This document shows positions 18,399 through 30,959 of a DNA stretch of 64,000 bases, one piece after another. How positions within the stretch are numbered: the stretch's first letter is position 1; every line of letters starts with the position of its first letter. The stretch comes from Melampsora larici-populina 98AG31 (lineage: Eukaryota > Basidiomycota > Pucciniomycetes > Pucciniales > Melampsoraceae). The notes under the pieces are model-generated. The model saw nothing but the letters and a program-made list of their open reading frames with translations, did not search any database and was not told the DNA's origin. Position numbers and translations under genes: made by a program. The stretch spans positions 69,898 through 133,897 of the forward strand of contig NW_006768823.1 in assembly GCF_000204055.1 (NCBI RefSeq). Direction: 5' to 3'.

Positions 18399-19789
18399 AT
18401 GCACCACCGTCGCTCTTGCCCGTACGTCTCCCTTTGTTTCATCTTTCATGATGCCTTGCGAGTTCTTTTAGCTCTTGGATTACTAACAGAATCATAACGC
18501 ATTCTTCATTGAACTCACTTGATGATCTATCAAAACAAACCCTTTGGAAATTTAAACAGCTATCATGTACCACCACCCAAAAGATTCAATTCCGACTCGA
18601 AGGCCTGGATGGGCCCAGTGTTCGCAAATGAGAAGAATTCGGGCTGGAACAAGGTCTGTAATGTTCATTTTCTGACTGAGTTGCGAAGCCTGCTTGAAGT
18701 TATTAGTTTAAAGAAACTGACCAGTGTCTGCCATACCCATCTAATCACGCGGCCAACCAAAATTGAAGCTCAATGCTGTGAAAGCTTGTACCCGATGTAG
18801 AGATCGCCATGTGCGTTGCAGGTATGCACGCACTTCTTTGTGGTCTAGCTGAAGCTGGTAATCGCCATCTCATTATAATTGACACTTCATGGTCTTTGTA
18901 ACAGTTTACGCACGAGTGGTGGTCCATGCAACCATTGTGAGTAAAACACCAGTTCACGAAAGCAACCGAACTCTTAGAGGCGTACTGATGCAGCTTTCAA
19001 TCACTTTAGGTCGAAAGAGAAAAGAAGTATGCGTCGTGCTTGGATGGGAAATGCAACCAGACGATCCGGCCAATGTCATCTACAAGCCTGTCCTGCCTCC
19101 TCCGATGATACCGAGTGCTACCCCAATCGAACCATCGAATCATGCAGTATCCTATTCAACACCTATTAATGCCGAAGAGCTAGCGGGGCGACTGGAAAAG
19201 CTAAGGTATCTTTATGACTGTTTTCGGAAGTTAAAAGTCCCACTTTCTATGCTGACAATCATCCCGACCTGAATACAGCCCCCGAGCTCTTGCCTTGCTT
19301 TGGCCATGGGGTCCAGATGACCGCGACCCCTTCTATCCAAGTGGCCCTCAATTTGGGGACGATTATCATGAGCATTGCTCGGAAGACTGTCCGAATCGAA
19401 ATCGGATAGCAGGGAATACAGCACATTATTCATATTCACCTACAATTCAATCACCTTCACTCTTACGGACATCTGGTGCCAGTCCGGCGGCTACCACATC
19501 TAGTTACATTTATTTACCCTCCTCACCACAATGGGAAATGGTCGAAGATAATGTAGAAGTCTTTGGATCACAGGAGCAACAACTTAACAGGAAGTCAGAT
19601 CGAATGAGCCTGAATTTCATTCTCACAGATGAATCGCCTTCTCTTTCTTCAATTCGCCGTCGTAGCCATCCTTATCTAGGCCCACTGAATTCGATGTCAG
19701 GCTGGTCAAATATCAAACCACGTCTTCCATCATTAAGGCAAGCATTGGGAGCAGACTTTCAAAGTCATGTCCTGATGAATACTCAATGA
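18399..19789 (+). CDS. Zn(II)2Cys6 fungal-type transcription factor
   Basis: Six exons join in phase to about 302 residues: 18,399-18,421, 18,560-18,653, 18,769-18,821, 18,905-18,936, 19,010-19,205 and 19,279-19,789. All introns are GT...AG. Together they create a perfect binuclear zinc cluster at residues 46-75: CTRCRDRHVRC, an 8-residue linker, then CNHCRKRKEVC. The spacing is C-x2-C-x6-C-x8-C-x2-C-x6-C. Three introns cut the cluster, so no single frame shows it. Zn2Cys6 proteins bind DNA in the nucleus as regulators. After the cluster come a Pro-rich stretch, PRALALLWPWGPDD, and a Ser-rich tail ending SHVLMNTQ. The usual middle homology region is not evident, so it is short for the family. 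The first exon is the least certain. Confidence 0.82.
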
Positions 19790-22340
19790 CCTCTTCTTTC
19801 GTGCATATGGTCAATGTAAAAAGCGCTTTGATGTATGATGAATTCGAATCATTTTGCAGTTTTGCAGTTTGCTTTCCAATCCTGTCGGTTTTTAAATCTT
19901 ACATTAGATCAGATTTATCTTTCTTTGTTGCTTTGCAATCGTTATTCTCGTCATTTCATCGTGATTTACATGTATTCTTAAAATAGCTATTACCAGTCGC
20001 ATATCTATACACTACATAAGATTTCTTTTCTGCACAAAACACTACTCACTTACTGCTATCATAGAAGAAATTCATTGAATAATTTTCCAAACTCATTGGT
20101 TGTTGACTACAATTTTTTAATTTAATCGACCTTGGCATAGTATGGGGATTGGCGCTTCCTTGCATGGGTGAAATTCAAATGTCCAGACTTCAAAAGTGAT
20201 ACCGGTGCAAATAGAGATATTTTCATTCTGAAAAGTTGGAATTCAGGACATAATTTTTGAGGTGGAATCAATTCTTGAAAAATTGTATCACTCATGATGC
20301 TATCCGCATTTCCTTAAATCAGAACTTGCAAGGATTTGATAGAATACGTTTCCAGGATCTCATATCTATCTTCTGATCAGCCCACAGCACTTCAATTCGG
20401 AGCCTACGGTTTCAATCACCCTTTTTGAGAGTGATAAAGTGCAGGAACCAGAGTTATGTCACTTGCAGCAAGCAAAAAGGTTTAAAAGGTACAACCAGAG
20501 TACACAACACTGGTGCTACAAAGATTTTCAGTTGATAAAAGCTGTAAAGTATGAGAAGACTGTTAACATTCCAAAATTTTGTCGAGTGATATGGAGCATG
20601 AGTTTGGGTAAGAGTTTCGATGGAGAGGTGAAGATGAGTTGTCATATGAGGTTTCTTGTCACACTGTAAGATAAAAGCGACGTGGAAGTTTGCAGACTAA
20701 GTCTGTACCAAGTCAAAAGATCACATATATTTTGATATCTCCATCTCAGCATGAGGATTTCTCGCTATCACAAGGCCTGGATCATTGTGTTTGCCATACA
20801 CAACTCATGTATTGCCTATGTGGTCCACCACACAAGTATCATACAATATCAATATCCAGGAACAGCAAGACCAGTGAGGATAAATTATTTGTATATGTAA
20901 CATCTGTGACTGCACATCCACAGTGCTGAAAAATATTCATAAGGTGCTAGAACCTCTCAAGATAGGAATGAAATTATTGAAATCCAAAAGCAGGGTCTGA
21001 AATTAGTTTTAGGGAATGCTTGAAATTGCTCAATTACAAATATATTTTAAAGGAATCTGAGGACCTCTAGAGGTGCCCACTATTTCTGATATCATAAGTT
21101 GATGCCTACAAATTGTCAGAAGGTTGGTTTACTGGTTATGAGAAAACATCTTTCTTTTGTGCACAGAATATGCCTACAATGTTGTTTTTGGCTCTTCATG
21201 AGCAGTCTTTTTTCTCTCTTTTTGTTGTTTTAAATCCATAACAACAGACATAACATACTTTTGTACCTGGTCTCACAGCTCACAGTTTTCCTATGAGACC
21301 CAAGCTTAAATTGAAGCACTTTTTTGTTCTGCTTCTACCTTTTTAAGTCTTGATCAGACTTGAAAAGTATGCTTGGGGGACCTAAAATCCTGCTCATTCC
21401 TTTTACTCAGCCCCCACAAATGAAACTTGTGACAAGTGTTTATTGAGATATAAAGACAATAGCAAACACCCATCCGAGCACCATCACTACCATTCTGCTT
21501 TTGTCATAGTATCTAACTTTCATTTCTCTTTCTCTTCATTACTATATATGTTTTATCATTGTCCCAAAGCAGCGCATGAGAGAAACAAACCAGACCTAAT
21601 GTTGTTAACCTATGTATCGAGAAGCAGCTCATATAAAAGGCCCTTTGTTTGCGTGCCACAGTTGTTTCCTCACTCAAACATTATCGTGTCTTCTTCTTTG
21701 CTACCTTCCGACAGGTGCACATTCTCTCTCATCACTCCCTAGTGATTTTAGCCTTAGCGCTCATAGATATCACTAACTTGTGATTCTTTACCAGTCACCT
21801 GGCCATTCCTGTTTTATTAGTGTTTTGAGCATATGTTTTATCATTTAATATCCAGAGCTTCACCTGATTGATGCCTCATTAAGCTCCATAAATATCATAT
21901 GACTAGTATTCACACTTATTGAAGTACAGAAAGTTTCATTCTTCCTCTCCATATTTCATGTGCTCTGTTTTTGGAATTTTCATGTGCTGCCTTTTGGGAT
22001 CTGTATTCTCTTAATTCCATTTGAGAGTTTGTAACTTACATTCATCTTCATCTGTGTTTATGCTCTCTGACTTGCAGTTTGAACAATCAATAATTATTCT
22101 ATTGCTTGCTTACTCCACATGCTCTCAATATAAGCTGCTCCAACATACTTTTTCACAAAGTCATCTGTCTTCCTTGGGGGACTGAGATCTGGATCAGCCA
22201 GACAAGGGAGCAAAGGACAGATGGAAAGAACATCTTTCTTGACCAGTCAATTTTGTTTTTTTTGTTGTAACACAAACATAACTTGTTATCCTTAGTAATA
22301 GCAAACAATGTTTCTTGGATTGTTAAAAAATATAAATGAT
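19790..22340. other. AT-rich stretch without a supported gene
   Basis: Short frames on both strands lack domains, splice support or consistent coding composition. No terminal repeats or tandem repeats were found. Confidence 0.5.
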
Positions 22341-22344
22341 ATTT

Positions 22345-25300
22345 GCCAACAATGCCTGAAGCGTCCTGCCGCAAAAAGCGGAAGGGGAGCGGCAGGGAGC
22401 GGGATGCTCCACCCGCGCTTCTCCGGGTTAGGTGTAGCGGGTTTTTTCGCCCCACCCGCGCTTCCCGGGATTTTTTTTCGATGTCGGGGAGCGCAGAATT
22501 AGCGGGGCGTAAGTATGATGTCGCCCCGCTGTACCCTGCAGCCTGTCAGATCTCGCATGTAGCGGGTTGCAGATATCAGGCAATCCCTTTCAGATCTCAC
22601 CTATCCTTTCTGACCAATATCTTTCCAACCGATTCCTTTACACCATACAATTACTTTCAGGCATCCGCAGATATCTGATACCTGGCGAGATCTTTGAAAG
22701 GAAGTCTGATTCCCGCCACGATTGAAACTTTGTCTCATAAAGATTACCGCCCACCACCAATTAAAGTATGTGCCTTTCAACATCCTTCTTTGTTTTACTC
22801 ATTCTTGCCTCCAGTCACTGACTCGCAAATTATCTTACCTCACTATCAGATCTGACTATTAGATTACTTTGAGACTCAACCTGACACCAGCGCTGTTCAC
22901 GGTGGGGCTGGCTGTCTTGAATTGGGGTCATGGGTTACTTGATGACGCTGAAGAATCTTTCAATCTTGGATTTCACTTATAAGGTATGTTGTCTCTTGTT
23001 CAATTTCATCTCCAGTCTTGCCAATTTTCCTGTCTCGAAAATTTTGCTTAGATACTACTGAAACATTTCATATATTTTATATATTTACTTTTGTTTTAGA
23101 CTTTCCAACCAACCAAATCTTCTATTCATTCACCAAACATCTCAATCAAGTGTCCTCCAAAGTCTTTGCTTGCTCCTCCTTCGTCTGCTAGTATTTCTCC
23201 CCCTAGTACTGGTCCAACTCTTTGTCCAAGAACCCCTACCCGACCTAAACCTGGTTTCATTGCTCTATTGCCTGATCTACAACTTTCTTCTCTTCGCCCG
23301 TCTCCTGGACTTGAACCTACCAACTCTGACCACACAGAAGATAATTACGTAGCTTCTAGTGGTCAATCTGACACCAGCGATGGCATTGGTAGTCAAGAAG
23401 TGATTGAGATTGATTCTGACAATGGCAGCTTACCGGATGCTACCTTACCGGATCCTTCCGACAAAAAGAAGAACACTCGTAAGGCCAAGGTTCATGTGGT
23501 TAAAAGTCGAGGCCGTCCACGTGGGTCTGGTGCCTCGATTTCCTTAACTCGACCCCCTTGTAAGAAGTCAAGGAAAGGGAAAGGAAGAATTGAGGTAAGC
23601 TTGACCACTTGTCCCTCTCAGCTCCAATCACTGACCTTTATCTTTGAACAAATGTAGGCCACAGTTCCTAATGTGATCAATGTGGATCAAGAATCTGATA
23701 TTGAGATTGTCCAGACTCCAGCTGTTTGACGTGCTCAACTCGCACATGTTGGCAACTGTTAGGTTACTACTTTCCCCCAACTCATGTCAAAGGCAAGGTA
23801 AGCCAATCTTTTCCTCTTCCTCATTCTCTTTTCTTTTACATTTTTTCTTTCATTTTTTCTGATTTGTTTTTCTCTTATTATGTGTGTAGAAAGGAGACAA
23901 CCCTCAAAGCTTCAAGTGTCGAATGTGTAACGGTGTCTAAATTTGAGGTCACCGTAGTCACTATAACCTTTACGCCCATTGTGACAGGGCTAAAGGTTGA
24001 GCGGCGTGTCCACAAAGAGCACGTGCCATTGCAGCTGGCTTCAAGCTGCCTAAGACTTGGCATGAAGAACAAGCCGATAATGCTCAAGATGCGAACGAAG
24101 CCAATGGACAATCAACTCTCAATGTTTTTCTCTCCCAACCGACCTTCAATGTTGACTTATGCAACACAGTACCTGTCATCTGGATATTATGGCATGCCTT
24201 GCCATTCAACCGGTTTTATGATGCTCCTTTAAGAGCAGCATTCAAACTAGCTAATCAACGAGCGGATTTGAGGACCCCAACCTGGGCTGCTGGGATTGCT
24301 AAGGACCTCTATCTTAATCTTAGCTCCGCTGGGATAGATTTAGTTGCGGTGAGTTTCAATTTCATCCTATTTTTCTCTTATATTCCATTCCTTTTTGTTG
24401 CATTTATTTGTCATTCATATCTCTAACCTTTATGTAACTTTACTGACATCTGATCCTAATTCTGTTCATAGGGAAATGCTTGAAAGTTCTCTCTTGTCCA
24501 CGATGTCTGGACTACGAATGGTAATAGATACACCTTCATTGGAGTATCGGCTAATTTCATCAATGACAATTGGACTTACCAATTGGTTCACCGGACTCTA
24601 AAAGTGGTGGCCTGGAATAAAATGGGATTCTTGCTTGCTTGACCAGTTGGTCGATTCTTGATTTCAAATGGCCTTCATTGCAAGATAAGTTTTTTTCTTT
24701 CTCATTATTATTATTATCAATTTTTCAATTAACTAATCTGAACTTTGAACCTTTACATGTTAGCTCAAACGACCGACTCGGGATCCAACAATAACACAAT
24801 GGCCATTGATATGGAACAGATGTTTTCCAAATCCAAAATGAAGGTTGAATGGGATTCATCTAAGAATCACGTCCAATGCTATGCTCCCAAGCTCGGACTT
24901 GTGGTTAAGCATGGATTGAACTCAATCGGATTAGCCACAGGTCACATTAAACCAACGACTCCTCCCAACACAACCATCCCAATCCCCTCAATTGTCCTCA
25001 AAAAAGACATGACCAAAGTAGTTGGGTCTGATGATTCAGATGACAATATTTATGCTCCACCTTCATTGAATGCTTGTCACAACTCCACTTTGGATGTAGA
25101 AGATGGTCATGAGTACAATTACGTCCCTTCTAGTACGTGTGTTGTGGTTCAGGGAGCCGCCAAGGTAAGTTCTTTTTTATTATTGCATTCTTTTACATTT
25201 ATCTCATTGATGCTGACTGATTGGTCAACCTCAACACCAGCTCAAAGATATTAATGCCCTCTTAACTTGAAGCAATGCCCGACGCGGAGAATTCGCAGCT

Positions 25301-27010
25301 CAAGCTGCTCAGATGGGTTATGAAGGTCCTGCACCTATTGCAGGATGGGGTGTGAGGTGGAACATTGACCTAGCAATGTTTTCGAATTGGTTTCAGCTCG
25401 TGATGTGAGTCCCTTGACTCTAATTTCTTTTTATCAATCTTTCTCATTATCTTTTTCATTTACATCAAAGGTTATCGATTCAATCCTCATCGCCGATTGC
25501 AAGACAAGGTATTATCAAGGTGCTATGATGTCAATGGAGGAATGGGATGCTGTTGAAGAGTTGTGCAAGGTCTTGAAAGTAAGTTTTCATCATCTGCCAT
25601 TGAAACAATTCATAACTGAACTAACCTGATTTATCCATGGCCTTTTTCAGATATTCCACTTCTCCACCAAACGAATGGAGGGTGACTTCGCATCAGGATC
25701 TGTTGTCCTGGCTGAGTACTTGCGAGTTACTGAAGTCCTTCAGCGACTACGCAATGCCTCAAACTTCCCGAGCTTGATCAACATGATCAATACCATGCTG
25801 GTCAAGCTCGCTGTCTATCAAGACAAAGCCGCCTCGACGGACGTAATTTTACTGGCAACTGTTATGAATCTAAAGTATTGACTTAAGTTCTTTGATCTCC
25901 ACTATCCCAAATACTCAGAGACGGAAAGGGAACTCATCAAAAGTAAACTTCAACATGTGTTGTCCAAATGGCCTGTCACACCTCCTTCAACCCCTCCTCC
26001 TGTTCCAGCCTCAAGTAGTACCTTTGATCACTTTGACATCTTCACATCCTCTGCTACCCATCAATCTTCTAATTCTATCCAATTGGCCGAGCTCAAGGTT
26101 TATTTGCAAGGAACCGTTCCAATTACTCCCAGGCAATCAGAGCTGACTTGGTGGCAGGTAAGATTTACATTCCTTCTCTTTCCAACTGAGTCCTTGTACC
26201 GATTGACTGATATGTCTCTATTAGGAAAATCTCAAACAATTCCTGGTTCTGGCAACCCTTGCCTGCGATTATCTCTCAATATCGGCTACCTCGTGCTGTG
26301 TCAAACGTACCTTCTAATCAGCAGCTGACATCGCCGTACCTGCACGTGGGGCTTTAAAACCCAAGACAATTTCACGTGCTGTAGGATGCAGGCAATGGCT
26401 GCAAGCTCATATTCCTGTTATCAGGCAATTTGCGGATGCAATTGCTTATGTTGCCTCCTTTTCAGCCAACATGAAGAAGAAGAAAAAGGATTTATGATAT
26501 GGTACAGTTACTTATCAATGTTTCTTGATTGGCTTGTTTAATTTCTATTTTTTCTCGTCTTATCTCGTTTCTTTTTTATTTCTTTTCTGGTATGCTGTCC
26601 TATTGTGTCTCTGGTTATGTTTCCCTTCTTACACTCATTTAATATTTTTCTTACTCTCTGGTTGTGTGTCCAAACTTACACTTGTTTAACAATTTCTTAT
26701 TTTTTTTATTTGTGGCTGGCAAGATACATGGTTGCCTATTTTTTTCCTTCTTGTATTTTGCTCTTTGTGTATATATTTCTTCAAATGTGCATATTAATAT
26801 AAAAAAAATTGTGAATAGTATACCTGCCCGCTGTGAGGACCAGAAAAACTATGAAGCGGGGCGCGAGCGGGTCTGAGAGGCGCCGCGCTGCATATGGCAT
26901 GTAGCGGGTCTTTTTTTAGAGCGGATCAAAAGCGATTGAGAGTGCAGCGGGTTTTTGACCCGTTACAAAAAAATTGGCAAATAGCGGATCGCAGCGGAGC
27001 GTTTCAGCTA
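22345..27010 (+). mobile_element. Decayed hAT element with GC-rich ends
   Basis: A hAT transposase relic (23,166-26,497) is flanked by GC-rich ends in AT-rich surroundings. The left end (about 22,350-22,590) and right end (about 26,820-27,010) both contain many AGCGG words such as GTAGCGGGTTTTTT and TAGCGGATCGCAGCGGAGCG. The outer tips are imperfect inverted repeats (CTGAAGCGTCCTGCCGC on the left against CTGAAACGCTCCGCTGCG from the right). No convincing 8-bp target duplication was found, so the exact limits are uncertain. Confidence 0.65.
23166..26497 (+). pseudogene. hAT (Ac-like) transposase, multi-exon, broken
   Basis: The N-terminus is Ser/Pro-rich and acidic, with a basic stretch (KSRGRPRGSGASISL) near 23,510. 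A BED-type zinc finger follows (FKCRMCNGV near 23,920, then SHYNLYAHCDRA), interrupted by TAA and TGA. The catalytic and insertion regions are spread over exons with GT...AG joins. These include LPFNRFYDAPLRAAFKLAN, ARRGEFAAQAAQMGYEGPAP, KTRYYQGAMMSMEEWDAVEE and KRMEGDFASGSVVLAEYLRV. The C-terminal dimerisation block is LACDYLSISATSCCVKRTF, stop, SAADIAVPARGAL. Several in-frame stops make it inactive. Block order matches the minus-strand copy at 61.7-63.2 kb. Confidence 0.8.
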
Positions 27011-28400
27011 TTGTTTTGAGGTATTTCTTTGGAGCATTCAACATCACTGCATTTCCAGCCTCAATTACTAATGATTGCTGACTATCATCAAGAATCATTT
27101 GTATGGTGGGTGACAGCAAGAGCCACCTAATCAGGTCTTTTTTAAGAAGGATTCTCAAAGCCTCAAGAATCAAACACAGAAGATATTGGGTTTTCTTGTT
27201 GAGGGCTATCAGTATTAGAACACATCCTCAACGGCCTATATTTCAAATTTCCACAAAGTGCAATCATTTTTTCAATTCTTATAGCAGAAAGGCAGAGAAT
27301 TATAACTTTTTGTTATTGTCATCACAAGATACATTGTCTGCGCTTTTTGGTTTTTGGTTTTTGGTTTTTGCTTTCTGTTTTGTGCCTCTTGTGGTCTCCC
27401 TGCATATACTGATTGATCCGAATGTTTCCAACCACATAATTTCCACATCCTGAAATTGTATTGTTACTTGTAGGCTGTATCTTTCTGAACAATTGGGCAG
27501 TATCTCTACCTACCTACTGTTGCAAAAGGGTATACATATACTATTCAAAATCATTTTACCATGAATGAATTGTTGAGATAGAATCAACACAGACATCTAG
27601 AAACCCACTACATACTAGAATATGCCTGTAAGCAACTTAACCTCAACCAGTCTAGATGTGTATATATAGAAAGAATCATTCATCATTCATCTATCTCCTT
27701 CTCTTCCCCATTTGAAATAAGATGGTGAGTCAAACTATCCCCTTTTATCGTTTTATCACTTTCATCCCTTTGTATCTTGGCTAACTAATCTGACCTCAAT
27801 ACATTGTCTCTAGTCTATGTCATCAGACCTTGGTGTCTAGTTGAACTCAGCTTCTTCACAGATTGCTTGGTTAATATATTGCGTCGGACCTAAACCAGGA
27901 GGTTGTTGTCTGCTGTTTGGATGAGCTCAGTCTTAGACCCCAACACAATTATATACAGGCAGGGCTAAATTTATGTTGGTCTAGCCTCACATGCATCACA
28001 CAAAGATACCTTCCATCAAGATCATCTCGAGCATTGGGATTGATCGGAAATATGATATTCTGGTTTGTAATATGAGAATATGACCTAGTCTTTTCGAAAT
28101 TTGCTCCATAGAGATGAAGGCCACGCCAATGCCCAGTCCATTAACGGCACTGCATATACATTGTCAAAATTAGACAGTGTATTATTCTTCTTGTTACCAC
28201 CAGATTCTCGCACAGATCTGATACGTGTATACGGCGCGAGAGGATTGCAGTCATCACGAGCCGATGCTAAAGCTCTTATACTGAGATGCATGAAATATTA
28301 TGGGCACTATCCACTAAACATCAACACAACAAAATACAGATAGAACAACGTCAAGATTGAAGCCTAGCAATTATTCCGAAAACACTCCAGGCTTGTGACT
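27011..28400. other. Stretch without a supported gene
   Basis: AT-rich with short unconvincing frames. An ATG followed directly by GTGAGT lies at 27,721, but no coding continuation was found. Confidence 0.4.
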
Positions 28401-28404
28401 TCGG

Positions 28405-28816
28405 TCAATTGCCGCAATTTTGAACAACATTGATGCAACCGAGAGTATGACTTCCACAAGCTTTCTTGGCGTCAAAGTTCGCGGGTTGAAATTCAACTTT
28501 TTGTTTTCCTGAACAACTCAGGGCTCCCTGGTTGCAGCTCAACTTTCCGCTACTCGGGCAACTGAATCCTTGGAGGGTTGTAGGGATCTGCCCATTTGAA
28601 CACAAGAGTCCAATGTTGGATCCAAACTTCGCTTGTATGCCTGAATGGAATCCAAGGAGTGACACGATAACAAAAGCCCACCTGATCAAAGAGGGAAGTA
28701 ATGTGTAGAACGTGGAAGTTAGTCCGATGAAACCAATCTCTTTCCAGTGAGTACAGTTATGCATTCGATCTGAAGCTCAATGATGTAGGAATTCATGAAG
28801 ATACTACTTACTGCAT
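28405..28816 (-). CDS. Small secreted cysteine-rich protein
   Basis: A five-base first exon (28,816-28,812, ATGCA) joins the main exon (28,681-28,405) across a GT...AG intron of 130 bp, giving 93 residues. The join produces a textbook signal peptide, MQWAFVIVSLLGFHSGIQA, with cleavage likely after SGIQA. The mature part (about 74 residues) has seven cysteines, in LLCSNG, GFSCPS, KLSCNQ, ALSCSG, KKACGS, LGCIN and QNCGN. Small secreted Cys-rich proteins are a common effector class of plant-pathogenic fungi, but I recognise no named family and infer no target. The start depends on the tiny exon. Without it the frame begins upstream and loses the N-terminal signal. Confidence 0.65.
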
Positions 28817-29124
28817 CGCGCTCGATTTAGGCACTAATGATATAGGAAACAGTTCGAAAACAGCGAGCCGCGCGTGAGTTAATCAGATATCAGAGATGAG
28901 ACAGCCAATTTCCTGAATCGACTGCTGGAGACGAGTAGTAGTCACAATTATATTGAGCTAGATTTTATTTGTTCCTCTGGTGTGGAGATGTGGAGGAGAG
29001 TACCAAATGGGATCTGGATATGTTCTGTACGAGGCCTGAGGGAAATTTGACCTCAAGATGATGGGGCCTTTTATATTGGCAAAATTGAGGAATTTCTGGG
29101 ATGAGCATAAGTGATTGAGGTTCT

Positions 29125-29385
29125 TCAGGCCTCGGTGCTCACGTTGGGACGAGAGCTATCAATTCGGTATCCGAGCGTCCTCCTTGTGGTGCTCGTGAAC
29201 CGGAGCCGTCCAGTGAAGCTGGATGTGCAGTCACTGTGATACACAAAATTTTCTGCCAATGGGTTTCCACCGGTAGCAAGCAGCCGACCTGGTTTTGCAA
29301 TGATCGAGATGATCACATCGCGACCGACCTTGGCTAGCCGAGGGGTTTCGAGCGGAGTTACAAAATTCGATCCTTTGAAGACCGT
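29125..29385 (-). CDS. Unassigned C-terminal exon
   Basis: A minus-strand open stretch with good coding composition ends at a stop. It includes VFKGSNFVTPLETPRLAKVG, then RDVIISIIAKPGRLLATGGN, and ends RIDSSRPNVSTEA. It lies 0.85 kb from the divergent RPS16 gene. Upstream minus-strand fragments (SHEYLQLGRLYFTLKSFFDF near 30,040) may be earlier exons, but no continuous model was found. Family not recognised. Confidence 0.35.
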   Translation of the reverse strand, partial: TVFKGSNFVTPLETPRLAKVGRDVIISIIAKPGRLLATGGNPLAENFVYHSDCTSSFTGRLRFTSTTRRTLGYRIDSSRPNVSTEA

Positions 29386-30232
29386 CTATGTACTCGACAA
29401 GGATACGAATTGATGTTTGATCAAGGCGTGTTGGAGAAACAGTAAGCGGGCAACATTTACTAACCATAAGTATTTTATATGACAAAGCCGTTGCTGAGGT
29501 GGAACTTGATTGATGTAGAGCGTGATGGATCCATTAGATGATTGAAGCAGCCAGTTGAGCTGAAGGCAAGCGAGAAAATGGAATTGACAGATACGCACAT
29601 CAGAAGACAGGGACAGAATTACGTGAGCAGGCGAAGAAGGGCAAAGACCAGATTACATAGTTCGAGGCCCTTTCTTCACGACGTTTACAATCTTTGTCCG
29701 TTGTCAAGATGTTTTGAAAATACAGTTTGTTTAGTTGGCAGAACAAGCAGGGAAGATCTCTTGGTCTCCGTTCCATCTGCTCAGGCAATTTTGCTCGGTG
29801 AAAGTGATGTTTCCACTCATGCATCGCAAGCTGGTCAATCGCGGTCTAATAATCCACTCGTCGGATTGTCTCCACAAGCTGGGTTTCCTCACTGGTGGTA
29901 CCTGAAGACGACTGTGCGAACTATTCATCAACGTCCAGAAAGTGCTTGGAAATTCTCATACTTGGATGCTAGAGCAACCATTCTCCAAAGTCGAAAAAGC
30001 TTTTCAGGGTGAAGTACAGTCTGCCTAATTGAAGATATTCATGAGAGTCAAATGGAAGGTATTGTGAGTGCGTCAAGGAAGCATAGGGGTGTCCTGGAGT
30101 GTGGTGTACGGGGGCAAGAGAGTCGGCCGGGTGTTAGGTTTGGTGTGAGACTGCGGCGCGGCACTACCTGACTGAACACCCGCAAAGTCGATTGACGCGG
30201 GCGACGCAACGTGAGACTATCAGCACCACAAG

Positions 30233-30958
30233 ATGTCGACATCTCAAAGCGTCCAGACTTTCGGCAAGAAAAAAACCGCCACCGCCGTAGCATTCTGCAA
30301 GGTAACTCCACCCGTCTTCCGTTCAGGTGGCCTATTGCTGAAGAATCCCTTATCAAACTTGTAGGACGGCAAAGGCTTAATCCGAATCAATGGAGTTCCC
30401 ATCTCTCTCGTCCAACCTGAGATTCTACGTTACAAGGTCTATGAACCTATTTTGATCGCTGGTGCCGATGTGTGTTCAATTTCGACTATCCGCCCATCTA
30501 TTTGGTACTCTGACTCATCCTGACTGTCCCTCCACTCCAGGCCTTCTCCAAGCTTGATATCCGGGTCCGAGTAAGCGGTGGTGGTCACACTTCACAAGTC
30601 TATGCTATTCGACAGGCTCTTGCAAAAGCTGTTGTTGCATTTTACGCCAAATATTACGGTTCGTCCCATACAAGTTCATCATGCACACCGATATCTGGCT
30701 CGCAGCACCTGCTAATCTGTGGAGTAACACCATTCCCTTCCAGATGCCGCATCTGCTTTAGAACTTCGAAAGGTACTCATCCAGTATGACCGGACCCTCT
30801 TAGTTGCTGACCCCCGGAGGATGGAACCGAAGAAATTCGGTGGAAAAGGTGCCAGATCACGCTTCCAAAAATCGTCTGTTGCATTTTATTCTGTTACCAC
30901 ATCCGTCTTGGCTACCATCATTCACTGACATTCATCTCCTTATTATAGTTACCGTTGA
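30233..30958 (+). CDS. RPS16: 40S ribosomal protein S16 (uS9)
   Basis: Five exons give 143 residues, the usual length of eukaryotic S16: 30,233-30,301, 30,365-30,469, 30,541-30,658, 30,744-30,873 and 30,949-30,958. Recognised blocks are [18 protein letters not shown], then [20 protein letters not shown], then [20 protein letters not shown]. These are followed by [20 protein letters not shown] and the universal C-terminus ending in FQKSYR. That C-terminus is completed by a last exon of ten bases. uS9 sits in the head of the small subunit, and its C-terminal tail reaches the P-site tRNA. All introns are GT...AG, 63-85 bp. The gene looks intact and uses TGA as its stop, which confirms the standard code here. 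Confidence 0.97.
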
Positions 30959-30959
30959 T

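Noticed and set aside
29542..30012. 156-residue plus-strand frame
   Set aside because: No ATG context, domain or splice support, and minus-strand fragments there look more coding-like; left unassigned.
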